Below are positions 1 through 6,738 of a stretch of DNA of 37,253 nt, piece by piece. The notes under the pieces are model-generated. The model ran no database searches, was not told the DNA's origin, and saw only the letters and a list, made by a program, of their open reading frames with translations. The stretch lies in the NCBI GenBank assembly GCA_902583345.1, contig CACHVT010000010.1, forward strand, positions 1 through 37,253. The letters are read 5' to 3'. The stretch comes from an uncultured Pelagibacteraceae bacterium (GTDB lineage Bacteria; Pseudomonadota; Alphaproteobacteria; Pelagibacterales; Pelagibacteraceae). How positions within the stretch are numbered: the first letter of the stretch is position 1; each line of letters starts with the position of its first letter. Position numbers and translations under genes: made by a program.

Positions 1-332
1 TCGGAGAAACTTCTGAAATCGGAGATAATGTAACTATTTATCATATGGTTACTTTAGGAGGAATATCTCCAAGTATTGACTCTGACAATCAGAGAAATAT
101 AAAAAGACATCCAACTTTGATGGACAATGTTGTTGTTGGATCTGGTGCACAAATTCTAGGACCAGTAGTCATAGGTAAGAATGCAAAGATTGGTGCTAAT
201 GCAGTAGTAACGAAAGATGTTGAAGAAAATTCTGTAATGGTTGGGATACCTGCTAAAAATGTAAATAAAAGTACATCTAGCGATGAGGCATTCAAACCCT
301 ACGGTATTACACATGAAAGTGATAAAAACTAA
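1..332 (+). CDS. cysE: Serine O-acetyltransferase, C-terminal part (5' end outside window)
   Basis: The gene runs in from the left edge; the reading frame starts at base 3, so the ATG at 45 is internal. The product would acetylate serine to O-acetylserine, the first step of cysteine synthesis in the cytoplasm. The visible part is a left-handed beta-helix of hexapeptide repeats: [20 protein letters not shown], then repeats such as [17 protein letters not shown], then VGIPAKNV. That order is typical of the CysE C-terminal domain. The usual catalytic His of the helix fits the H of [10 protein letters not shown] doxX-family gene follows after 22 bp and cysK lies next, which supports the CysE assignment over other hexapeptide acetyltransferases. 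The C-terminal tail is charged and short. Confidence 0.88.
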   Translation, partial: GETSEIGDNVTIYHMVTLGGISPSIDSDNQRNIKRHPTLMDNVVVGSGAQILGPVVIGKNAKIGANAVVTKDVEENSVMVGIPAKNVNKSTSSDEAFKPYGITHESDKN

Positions 333-354
333 AAACTAAAGTAAATTTTAAAAA

Positions 355-774
355 ATGTCATTTTTAGAAAAAATAAGTAAACAATTGCCAGAATTTCAAG
401 GTTCAAATTGGTTGCTAAGAATACCTTTTTCAATTATTTTTATTCAACAAGGTTATACTAAATTACCTTTAGATCCATCTGAGGCAGCAAGTTATAACTT
501 ACCTATGACAGTATGGTTTTTCGTTGCTTGGGGAGAATTTTTTTCTGGTATTGGTTTATTGGTTGGAGGAATATTAAGGTTACCAGCAAAATGGCCTTGG
601 GTTGGAGACCTGATTACAAGATTTTCTGGAATTGTAATTGCAGGGATTATGACTGGTGTAATTTTAATTTCTGAACCTGAATCTTTATTTTATGTCTTAT
701 TTTATGACTCTTTTCATGTAATCTTATATTTTGGCGGTTTATTTTTTGCCTTAAGAGGAAATAGAACTAAATGA
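355..774 (+). CDS. DoxX-family membrane protein
   Basis: A 139-residue integral membrane protein with about four hydrophobic segments, near residues 22-35, 50-72, 88-107 and 111-133. The motif RIPFSIIFIQQGYTKL near the N-terminus and the GEFFSGIGLLVGG segment match the DoxX/SURF4-like family. DoxX proteins are linked to thiosulfate or redox metabolism in some bacteria, but most members have no defined reaction. It sits between cysE and cysK, and its stop overlaps the cysK start by 4 bp, so translation is probably coupled. The position suggests a role linked to sulfur or redox handling; this is inferred from context only. The family call is fairly safe and the function unknown. Confidence 0.75.
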   Translation: MSFLEKISKQLPEFQGSNWLLRIPFSIIFIQQGYTKLPLDPSEAASYNLPMTVWFFVAWGEFFSGIGLLVGGILRLPAKWPWVGDLITRFSGIVIAGIMTGVILISEPESLFYVLFYDSFHVILYFGGLFFALRGNRTK

Positions 775-1772
775 AAATTATTCAAAAAAGCTTTACTGAC
801 GGAATTGGGAACACTCCATTGATCAAACTTAATGCTGCATCACAAATTACTGGTTGTAATATTTATGGAAAAGCAGAATTTTTAAATCCTGGTGGATCAG
901 TTAAAGATAGAGCGGCATTAGCGCTTATTAAAGATGCTGAGGAGAAGAAATTAATTTCAAAAGGTGGAACGATTGTAGAGGGAACAGCGGGAAATACAGG
1001 AATTGGATTATGTCTTATTGGAAACTCAATTGGTTATAAAACTGTAATCGTAATGAACGATAACCAAACCCAGGAAAAAAAAGATATGTTAAAAAATATT
1101 GGGGCTGACTTAAAGTTGGTTCCACCAAAACCTTATAAAGATGACGGTAATTATGTAAAAGTAGCTGGAAGATTAGCAGATGAATTAAAAAGTACAAATA
1201 ATCACGGTGTTGTTTGGGCAAACCAATTTGATAATACAGCTAATGCCAAAGGTCATTATGAAACAACGGGACCTGAAATTTGGTCACAGACCGAAGGTAA
1301 AGTGGATGGTTTTGTATGTTCTTCGGGTACCGGAGGTACCATTGGAGGAGTTAGTAATTACTTAAAAGAAAAAAATAAGGATGTAAAAATATATTTATCT
1401 GATCCAGCTGGCTCATCATTATATAATTATATTGAAAACGGAGAATTAAAAGGCGAGGGAAATTCTATAACAGAAGGTATTGGTTCAAGCAGAATTACAG
1501 CAAATTTTGCAGAAGCTAAAATTGATGGAGCTTTTTCAATTAGTGATCAAGAGTCGCTACCTATTATTTATGATTTAATTCAAAATGAAGGCTTAAGTCT
1601 CGGAACTAGTTGTGGAGTTAATATTGCTGGAGCTGTTAAACTTGGTAAAAAACTTGGTCCAGGAAAAACTATCATTACAATACTTTGTGATAAATCTGAT
1701 AAATACAACTCTAAGCTGTTTAATAAAAAATTTTTAGAGGAAAAAGGCTTACCCTTTCCTACCTGGATCTAA
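771..1772 (+). CDS. cysK: Cysteine synthase (O-acetylserine sulfhydrylase, PLP-dependent)
   Basis: A 333-residue fold-type II PLP enzyme that would condense O-acetylserine with sulfide to give cysteine. Visible motifs are GNTPLIKL at 13-20, the PLP lysine K45 in NPGGSVKDRAA, the substrate loop EGTAGNTGIG at 70-79 (usual form TSGNTG, here AGNTG) and the phosphate-binding SSGTGGTIGG near 183-192. The length is normal for CysK/CysM. The ATG overlaps the preceding DoxX stop (ATGA), and a cysE fragment lies upstream, so the three genes look like one operon. SAR11 relatives are known to depend on reduced sulfur, so making cysteine from sulfide fits. Cystathionine beta-synthase is a weaker alternative. 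Confidence 0.9.
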   Translation: MKIIQKSFTDGIGNTPLIKLNAASQITGCNIYGKAEFLNPGGSVKDRAALALIKDAEEKKLISKGGTIVEGTAGNTGIGLCLIGNSIGYKTVIVMNDNQTQEKKDMLKNIGADLKLVPPKPYKDDGNYVKVAGRLADELKSTNNHGVVWANQFDNTANAKGHYETTGPEIWSQTEGKVDGFVCSSGTGGTIGGVSNYLKEKNKDVKIYLSDPAGSSLYNYIENGELKGEGNSITEGIGSSRITANFAEAKIDGAFSISDQESLPIIYDLIQNEGLSLGTSCGVNIAGAVKLGKKLGPGKTIITILCDKSDKYNSKLFNKKFLEEKGLPFPTWI

Positions 1773-1854
1773 AAACCACATACCTGCATTGTAATAAATT
1801 GTTTACTTAGAATAGCAATTCTTAAATATATTTTTGTTTTAACAAAGGAGTCAA

Positions 1855-2337
1855 ATGAAAAAATTTATATTAAATTTAATTTTTATTTTTTTCACCTCAT
1901 ATTCATTAGCTGAAACAACTTCAGGTAAATTCAACACAAGTGGCACTGGTGGTTGGTTAACGAATGTAATGAATGCTGGCAATGGAAACATGAGTGTAAC
2001 CTATGATGGACAAGTGGGATTAACAGATAAAAATCCGGATAGCATTTTTCATAAGTCAACTATGCACTGTATAGGTGGACTTACATTACAAGCAGGAAAA
2101 TTTGAGGATGAAACCGGTATGTGTACATTCTATCTATTTGATGGTGAAAAAGTATTCATGAATTATAAAGGTAAAGGCACTGGTGGCGTTGGTGGGTCTG
2201 GTACATTTGTAATTATTGGTGGAACTGGAAAATACGAGAAAATTACTGGTAAAGGTTTTTCAAGTAGACAAAACCTTAAAGGTAGATCTGGCGTTGCCTC
2301 TACAATTAATCAAATGAATGGAGAATACACTTACTAA
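1855..2337 (+). CDS. Secreted allene-oxide-cyclase / dirigent-like barrel protein
   Basis: A 160-residue protein with an N-terminal Sec signal peptide of about 19 residues, cleaved near SLA|ETT. The mature part is rich in Gly, Thr and Ser and predicted to be all beta. The stretch GGSGTFVIIGGTGKYEKITG at about 122-141 matches the recurring GTGKY-x-x-ATG signature of the dirigent / allene oxide cyclase-like barrel superfamily. Two Cys (CIGG and MCTF) could form a disulfide after export. A good Shine-Dalgarno (AAAGGAG, 4 nt before ATG) and an 82-bp gap after cysK suggest a new transcript starts here. It would be periplasmic; its ligand is unknown. It heads a run of eight small genes. Confidence 0.55.
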   Translation: MKKFILNLIFIFFTSYSLAETTSGKFNTSGTGGWLTNVMNAGNGNMSVTYDGQVGLTDKNPDSIFHKSTMHCIGGLTLQAGKFEDETGMCTFYLFDGEKVFMNYKGKGTGGVGGSGTFVIIGGTGKYEKITGKGFSSRQNLKGRSGVASTINQMNGEYTY

Positions 2338-2363
2338 TAATATAACAAAGGAAGGAAAATAAA

Positions 2364-2747
2364 ATGGACGCAAAAGAAAGAACTAAGATGGGATATGACC
2401 TTTTTAATAAAGGTGATATGGAAACTTTTTTTAAAGAGATGGTTGATGAAAATACTACTTGGACTTTTCCAGGTAAAGAAGGTGTGCATCCTTTGTCAGG
2501 TGTTCATAAAGGACCTCAAGCTGTTATGGCGGCAATGAGCAAGATACCTGCAACGTGGTCAAACTTTCACTTAACTCCAATGGATATGATAGCCGAAGGA
2601 AACAAAGTATTTGTAAGAGTTAAAGCGGCAGCTGACGGAATGGATACAATGTTTGGCCATTATTTTGAAATTGGCGACAATGGAAAAATGGTTACGATGA
2701 TGACATTTGATGACACTCTCAGCATGTTTAATGCAATGAAAAAATAA
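2364..2747 (+). CDS. SnoaL / NTF2-like small protein, methionine-rich
   Basis: A 127-residue cytoplasmic protein with the NTF2-like/SnoaL pattern: an N-terminal helix, then FNKGDMETFFKEMVDENTTW, a central loop with GVHKG, and C-terminal strands with FVRVKA and YFEIGDNGKM. Such folds bind small hydrophobic ligands or act as isomerases or hydrolases. No catalytic pair can be assigned with confidence. It has 15 Met in 127 residues, a high share and concentrated in the second half. It is preceded by an AAAGGAAGG ribosome site that recurs before the next gene. A second NTF2-like gene lies at 3989, so the operon carries two relatives of the fold. Confidence 0.6.
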   Translation: MDAKERTKMGYDLFNKGDMETFFKEMVDENTTWTFPGKEGVHPLSGVHKGPQAVMAAMSKIPATWSNFHLTPMDMIAEGNKVFVRVKAAADGMDTMFGHYFEIGDNGKMVTMMTFDDTLSMFNAMKK

Positions 2748-2767
2748 ATTTAATAAAGGAAGGAAAA

Positions 2768-3061
2768 ATGAAAGATTATTTAACAACACATATTTTTAAA
2801 TCAGTAGAAATGAAGAAAAAAATGCAAGAAACAATGGGGTCAATGACGCCTGAAGATATTGTAAAATCTACAACAGGCCCAAAGGCAGTTTGCCAATCAT
2901 CATTTGTTTCTCCTGGGGAGGATTTAATAATGTTTTGTCACTGGAAGGCTGAGAGTGAAGAAGCGATAAATGAACAATTAGGATCAATGAATGATTTTTA
3001 TGAACCACATAAACATCAAATAATTGATCAAATCATGGATTTTAACAAAATGAGATCATAA
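2768..3061 (+). CDS. Small methionine-rich protein of unknown function
   Basis: A 97-residue soluble protein without signal peptide or membrane segment. I do not recognise a named family. It has 9 Met, several near the N-terminus, and two Cys (AVCQ and MFCHW). The pattern of alternating strands (AVCQSSFVSPGEDLIMFCHW) followed by a helix (EEAINEQLGSM) would suit a half ferredoxin-like / dimeric alpha-beta barrel fold. The following gene, at 3085, has a similar layout with the shared pattern SP-x-x-x-x-IMF and may be a diverged paralog. It uses the same AAAGGAAGG ribosome site as the gene before it, 20 bp downstream of that gene's stop. Confidence 0.55.
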   Translation: MKDYLTTHIFKSVEMKKKMQETMGSMTPEDIVKSTTGPKAVCQSSFVSPGEDLIMFCHWKAESEEAINEQLGSMNDFYEPHKHQIIDQIMDFNKMRS

Positions 3062-3084
3062 ATTATTAAGAAAGGATAAATAAA

Positions 3085-3366
3085 ATGGAAAAAGAAATGT
3101 TGGTAGTTGGTATGTTAAAAGATGGAATGTTCGAGAAATTTATGGGTTTTATGCAATCGGATGCTGGTATGGAGGAAAGAAAAAAAATAGCCAATGTTCC
3201 TAAAACTATAGCCTCAGTCTCCCCAGACAAAAAAGTAATTATGTTTAAGATTTTTGTACATGATGAGGATGCTTTACATAAGTTTTTCGAAAGCAATGGA
3301 GTATCAAAACCAATTGTAGATGAAACAATGGATAGCTACACAATTTACAATTTATCAAAAGTTTAA
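3085..3366 (+). CDS. Small methionine-rich protein, possible paralog of the preceding gene
   Basis: A 93-residue soluble protein with 9 Met, mostly in the first 35 residues (EMLVVGMLKDGMFEKFMGFM). The order is strand, helix, then strand SVSPDKKVIMFKIFV, then helix EDALHKFFESNG, then strand DSYTIYNLSKV. That is a plausible half-barrel of the dimeric alpha-beta barrel type. It resembles the product at 2768 in layout and in the SP-x-x-x-x-IMF segment, but identity is low. A weak AAAGGA ribosome site precedes the ATG; the next gene starts 9 bp after its stop. No enzyme motif is visible. Confidence 0.55.
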   Translation: MEKEMLVVGMLKDGMFEKFMGFMQSDAGMEERKKIANVPKTIASVSPDKKVIMFKIFVHDEDALHKFFESNGVSKPIVDETMDSYTIYNLSKV

Positions 3367-3375
3367 GGAAAAAAA

Positions 3376-3699
3376 ATGGCAAAATTTTATTTAATTGGAA
3401 AAATTAGTGCAGAGTTGATGAAGAGAATGCAGAATGATCCATCTGCTGATAGATATGCTTCTACAAAAAAAGTGACGGAAGCAGCAGGCTTAAAAATGAT
3501 AAGCTATGAATGGGTAAGAGGAAGGTTTGATGTAATCTCTTGCGTTGAGGGTGAGTATGAGCAAGCTCTTGCTTTGAAGGTTGCTTTTAAAAACTCTGGT
3601 CTAATGGATGATTTAATGGTGCATGAAGTAATTGATTATAACAAAGCTTTCCAAAATGCTGCTAATGCAGCTAATACAGTTGTTAAGCCTGGAAAGTAA
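3376..3699 (+). CDS. GYD-domain-like protein
   Basis: A 107-residue soluble protein. The order of elements, FYLIGKISAELMKRM, then DRYASTKKVTEAAG, then SYEWVRGRFDVISCVE, then ALALKVAFKNSGL, fits the GYD domain, a ferredoxin-like alpha+beta domain of unknown function. The closest match in this window is the product at 20147, which shares the DPSADR/DPTSDR segment, VRGxFD/VRGxYD, ALKVAF/AIKLVV and a PGK/PGQ ending. The last codons overlap the next start by 1 bp (TAATG), so translation is coupled to the DUF1330 gene. GYD proteins often sit near small dimeric-barrel proteins; no reaction is established for them. Confidence 0.65.
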   Translation: MAKFYLIGKISAELMKRMQNDPSADRYASTKKVTEAAGLKMISYEWVRGRFDVISCVEGEYEQALALKVAFKNSGLMDDLMVHEVIDYNKAFQNAANAANTVVKPGK

Positions 3700-3986
3700 T
3701 GTCTGCTTACGTCATTGCTCAAATTAATTTAAAAAGTAAAGAGGGTTATAAAAAATATGTTGATAAGGTTCCAAGTACTATTAAAAATTTTGGAGGTGAA
3801 TATCTTGTGAGAGCAGGAGAATTTAAATCTTTAGAGGGTAAATGGGACTTTACAAGAAATGTAGTAATAAAATTTTCAAGCTATGAAAAAGCCTTGGAAT
3901 GGTACAACTCAGATGATTATAACCAAATCAAAAAATTAAGATTGGAAAATACTGACGGAAATCTAATAATAATAAAAGGAGTGTAA
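3699..3986 (+). CDS. DUF1330-family small protein
   Basis: A 95-residue soluble protein of the DUF1330 family, which adopts a dimeric ferredoxin-like (ABM-type) fold. Visible markers are the opening MSAYVIAQINLKSKEGYKKY, the GGEYLVRAGEFKSLEG segment and the C-terminal FSSYEKALEWYNSDDYNQIKKLR, where the WY-x-S-x-x-Y piece is characteristic. The start ATG shares one base with the preceding stop, and the next ATG lies 2 bp beyond its own stop, so it is embedded in an operon. The function of DUF1330 is not established; the family is often called an uncharacterised conserved protein. Confidence 0.75.
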   Translation: MSAYVIAQINLKSKEGYKKYVDKVPSTIKNFGGEYLVRAGEFKSLEGKWDFTRNVVIKFSSYEKALEWYNSDDYNQIKKLRLENTDGNLIIIKGV

Positions 3987-3988
3987 AT

Positions 3989-4309
3989 ATGTCTATAATA
4001 GAAAAAATGACAAAAATAATAAACGATGGGGACTCAGCTGGAGCTGAACATTTGATACATGATGATTATCAGTTTCCAATGCATTCATCTGGCAAAAAAT
4101 TGAGTAAAGCAGATGTAATAAAATGGGTAGGAATGAAGGATGTTCATAAAGAAAAAGTTAGAGTTCTTTTTGAAAATGATGAGGTTGGCTTCGAACATGC
4201 TTTTGTAAGCTTTAAAGATGGCAACAAAGAAGCTGTGATGACTTACTATAAGTTCAAAGATGGCAAAGTAGTTCATCAAGAGACAGGTGCAACTAAACTA
4301 CCTAAGTAA
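3989..4309 (+). CDS. SnoaL / NTF2-like small protein
   Basis: A 106-residue soluble protein with the NTF2-like layout: a first helix MSIIEKMTKIINDGDSAGAE, then LIHDDYQFPMHSSGKKLSKA, a VIKWVG helix, and the strand block VRVLFENDEVGFEHAFVSF, then AVMTYYKFKDGKVVHQETG. It resembles the polyketide-cyclase/SnoaL-type domains that bind small ligands. A conserved His (H24 in LIHDDY) and Asp could line a pocket, but no catalytic pair is assigned. It starts 2 bp after the DUF1330 stop. Together with the gene at 2364 it brackets the two Met-rich proteins, GYD and DUF1330. Confidence 0.6.
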   Translation: MSIIEKMTKIINDGDSAGAEHLIHDDYQFPMHSSGKKLSKADVIKWVGMKDVHKEKVRVLFENDEVGFEHAFVSFKDGNKEAVMTYYKFKDGKVVHQETGATKLPK

Positions 4310-4318
4310 ATTTAATTA

Positions 4319-4870
4319 ATGAAAAAAATAGTTTTAATTTTTTTTGTTTTATTTTTTTCGAACTTAGCTAATGCGTTAGAAGATCAAAAATTACAATTAG
4401 ATAAACTTTTTGAGGAATTAAAAACTAAGAAAGTATTATCTGAAGCAAAAGAGATTGAAGATAAAATTTGGAAACTCTGGAGTACCCATCCTTCAGAAAA
4501 AACACTAACAGATCTTTTAGCCAAAGGTTCGCAATACATGTACCAAAATCAACTTACTAGTGCTCATAATGTATTTTCAAAAGCGATAGAGCTCGATCCT
4601 AATTGGGCAGAAGGATGGAATAAAAGAGCTACAGTTTTGTACTTAATGGGTAATTATGATCTATCACAAAAAGATATTGACGAAGTTCTAAAACTTGAAA
4701 AAAGGCATTTTGGTGCTCTCTCAGGACAAGGACTTGTTCAAACCGCTCTTGAAAATTACCAAAAAGCAATTGATAGCTATATTGAAGCTCATAAAATCTA
4801 TCCTGCAATGAAAACACCTTTGATTATGATAGAAAAATTAAAGCTAATTATAAAAAAACAAACAATATAA
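4319..4870 (+). CDS. Periplasmic TPR-repeat protein
   Basis: A 183-residue protein with a 19-residue Sec signal peptide (cleavage near ANA|LED), so it should act in the periplasm. Residues about 60-165 form TPR-type helices: SQYMYQNQLTSAHNVFSKAI, ELDPNWAEGWNKRATVLYLM, then DLSQKDIDEVLKLEKRHFGA, then YQKAIDSYIEAHKIYP. TPR proteins are scaffolds for protein-protein contacts, so no reaction is expected. It begins 9 bp after the NTF2-like gene and ends the small-protein run that opened with another exported protein at 1855. A short hydrophobic-protein gene follows after 10 bp. Confidence 0.75.
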   Translation: MKKIVLIFFVLFFSNLANALEDQKLQLDKLFEELKTKKVLSEAKEIEDKIWKLWSTHPSEKTLTDLLAKGSQYMYQNQLTSAHNVFSKAIELDPNWAEGWNKRATVLYLMGNYDLSQKDIDEVLKLEKRHFGALSGQGLVQTALENYQKAIDSYIEAHKIYPAMKTPLIMIEKLKLIIKKQTI

Positions 4871-4880
4871 GTTATATAGA

Positions 4881-5123
4881 TTGTTACTGTTCAATAAAAT
4901 AGTGATTCCAAAAAAATATTCACAATTACTTTTTGTATTAATAGTTGGTTTTTTTACTAGCTTAGTAATGACACTGCTAATAACATTTATAAATACAGGA
5001 ATAGATGAATATTATATTAATAGATTTTTGAAAGCTTGGTCTGTTAGTTTGCCAATTGCAATAGCCACAGTTTTAGTGTTAAGTCCAATCGTAAAAAAAT
5101 TTGTAGATAAAATTACAAAATAA
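4881..5123 (+). CDS. DUF2798-like two-helix membrane protein
   Basis: An 80-residue membrane protein with two hydrophobic helices, about 17-37 and 50-69. The layout, with a first helix ending in FVLIVGFFTSLVMTLLITF, a short loop with the sequence RFLKAW, then SLPIAIATVLVLSPIVKKFV, matches DUF2798 proteins. The best start is TTG at 4881, 10 bp after the TPR stop; no ATG is available near the beginning. The function of DUF2798 is unknown. It is probably in the inner membrane and co-transcribed with its neighbours on both sides. Confidence 0.65.
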   Translation: MLLFNKIVIPKKYSQLLFVLIVGFFTSLVMTLLITFINTGIDEYYINRFLKAWSVSLPIAIATVLVLSPIVKKFVDKITK

Positions 5124-5139
5124 TATTAATGTTCACTCT

Positions 5140-5478
5140 GTGAATAGTTTTTCAGCCTATATAATATTAATTGTTGCAGTTATTCTTGGCACTACTGCAA
5201 ACGGATTTGCTAAAGGGGCACAAGGTTTTACAATCCTTATACCTAGTGTTTTAACCGCAATAGCAATTGTCAGCTGCATGTACGCATTGTCCCTTGTAAT
5301 GAAAACTATTCCAGTAGGAATAACTTACGCTTCTTTTGCTGGCCTATGCATTATAGCAACAACCTTTGTTGGAATATATAAATTTAATCAAATACCTGAT
5401 CTTTATGAAATAATTGGACTTGGATTAATTGTCGCTGGTGTCTTAATGGTAAATTTGTTAGGCAAAACTAACAACTAA
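5140..5478 (+). CDS. SMR/EmrE-like small membrane protein lacking the membrane glutamate
   Basis: A 112-residue, four-helix protein of the small multidrug resistance family. The start is GTG at 5140. It aligns with EmrE without gaps around the first helix: the GTT motif falls at residues 17-19 in both. The end also matches (LIVAGVLMVNLLGK against EmrE LICAGVLIINLLSR), as does IPVGITYASFAG against IPTGIAYAIWSG. At position 14, where proton- and substrate-binding Glu is essential in EmrE, this protein has Val. The usual Trp63 is Phe. A transport role like EmrE is therefore doubtful; it may have another substrate logic or a structural role. It lies between two other small membrane proteins. Confidence 0.7.
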   Translation: MNSFSAYIILIVAVILGTTANGFAKGAQGFTILIPSVLTAIAIVSCMYALSLVMKTIPVGITYASFAGLCIIATTFVGIYKFNQIPDLYEIIGLGLIVAGVLMVNLLGKTNN

Positions 5479-5546
5479 AAACCTTTAATTGATTGAAAAA
5501 TTTATTATAAGAACTATTTATAGTTTAGAATCATTTTAATCTATAT

Positions 5547-5789
5547 ATGAATCCGCTTTATAAAATAATTATAACCTACGAAATAGTTTTTTTACTATTT
5601 TGGAATATTTTGTATTTAGCTAATTCAGATATTGAAAACTGGTTTACGGAAAAATTTTTAACAGCTATCTTTGTATTTTTGTCAACAATGGCTCTTGGAG
5701 CAACATTAGTCTATATAATTTTTATCAGTTTAAAAATATCAGGAATTGCAAAAATTTTAAGAAGTATTAAAGATCCAAGGAAAAATTAA
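5547..5789 (+). CDS. Small two-helix membrane protein, unknown
   Basis: An 80-residue protein with two strongly hydrophobic stretches, about residues 8-25 and 38-64, and a basic C-terminus (RSIKDPRKN). I do not recognise a family. A 68-bp gap precedes it, the largest in this neighbourhood, which may hold a promoter for it and the following genes. The stop lies 4 bp before the SDR gene, so it may be co-transcribed with the photolyase-linked genes. Inner-membrane location is predicted; no function can be assigned. Confidence 0.5.
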   Translation: MNPLYKIIITYEIVFLLFWNILYLANSDIENWFTEKFLTAIFVFLSTMALGATLVYIIFISLKISGIAKILRSIKDPRKN

Positions 5790-5793
5790 TTAT

Positions 5794-6507
5794 ATGGGTA
5801 AATATTTAATTTTTGGGGCAACGGGATCAATTGGCACAAAACTTGCTGAGCAACTATCAAAATTAAATAAAGATGTCCACATAATTGGAAGAGACAACGA
5901 AGAACTTCAAAAATTATCAGCTAAACTAAATTGTGAATATACAGTTTTAGATGTTCTCAGTGATAATATATCAAAGACTATTCAAAACGAATTTCAAGAA
6001 AAAGATATATCTGGTTTAGCATATTGTGTTGGATCAATAGATTTAAAACCTTTAAAAAGTTCAAAAAAGGAAGACTTCCAAAAATGTTTAGATTTAAATT
6101 TTTTTCCTGTTATTGAAATTATAAAATCTCTACAAGAAAATTTGAAAAAAAATAAAGGTTCAATTGTTCTTTTTTCTACTGTTGCAGTACAAAAAGGTTT
6201 TACTAATCACGCCATAATTTCATCGGCGAAAGGGGCTATAGAAGGATTAACTGTTTCTTTGGCAGCAGAATTTGCACCCAACATTCGAGTTAATTGTATT
6301 GCCCCAACATTAACAGACTCAAAAATGTCGAAGAATATTTTAAAAAGTAAGTTGATGGCAGAAGGAATTGCAAAATCACACCCAATGAAGAGAATAGGAA
6401 AGCCAGAAGATGTTGCGTCAATGGCAAATTTTTTACTTACTGATGAAAGTCCCTTTATTACCGGTCAAATAATTGGTGTAGATGGTGGAAAATCATCGCT
6501 GAATTAA
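5794..6507 (+). CDS. SDR-family protein without the catalytic tyrosine
   Basis: A 237-residue Rossmann-fold short-chain dehydrogenase/reductase. The NAD(P) motif is FGATGSIG at 8-15. Further family markers are AYCVGS near 77-81, LNFFPV at 101-106 (the conserved Asn), FSTVAV at 127-132, RVNCIAP at 165-171 and FITGQIIGVDGGKSS near the end. The catalytic Lys is K146 in SSAKGAIEG, but the residue four positions earlier, normally Tyr, is Ile142. I recall this exchange as a trait of the SDR subfamily that sits beside photolyases, so it may be an ancient change and not decay. It could bind a nucleotide without ordinary dehydrogenase activity. The next gene follows after 9 bp. Confidence 0.8.
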   Translation: MGKYLIFGATGSIGTKLAEQLSKLNKDVHIIGRDNEELQKLSAKLNCEYTVLDVLSDNISKTIQNEFQEKDISGLAYCVGSIDLKPLKSSKKEDFQKCLDLNFFPVIEIIKSLQENLKKNKGSIVLFSTVAVQKGFTNHAIISSAKGAIEGLTVSLAAEFAPNIRVNCIAPTLTDSKMSKNILKSKLMAEGIAKSHPMKRIGKPEDVASMANFLLTDESPFITGQIIGVDGGKSSLN

Positions 6508-6516
6508 TTTTACTTT

Positions 6517-6738
6517 ATGAAAAAGGAAATTGATGACGTCATTGGCATGGCCTGGTCTGACAAAATTTCTTTTGAAGAAATAAAAAAAAGAACAGGTCTT
6601 AAAGAAAAAGAAGTTATTTCCATAATGAGAAAAAAATTGAAAAAAAATAGTTATGTTCTTTGGCGGAAAAGAGTAAGGGGACGTCCATCAAAACATAGAA
6701 AAAAAACTAGAAGTAAAATGAATGATTATGAATTTTAA
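6517..6738 (+). CDS. TIGR03643 / DUF2805-family protein
   Basis: A 73-residue basic protein. The opening MKKEIDDVIGMAWSDKISFE, the helix-turn-helix-like stretch IKKRTGLKEKEVISIMRKKL and the ending YVLWRKRVRGRPSKHRKK are the signature of TIGR03643/DUF2805. The family is short and often found beside photolyase/cryptochrome genes. The helix pair and the strongly basic RGRPSKH tail, which resembles an AT-hook core, suggest nucleic-acid binding; this is inference. Its last 17 bp overlap the next gene in another frame, so the two are probably translated together. Confidence 0.8.
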   Translation: MKKEIDDVIGMAWSDKISFEEIKKRTGLKEKEVISIMRKKLKKNSYVLWRKRVRGRPSKHRKKTRSKMNDYEF

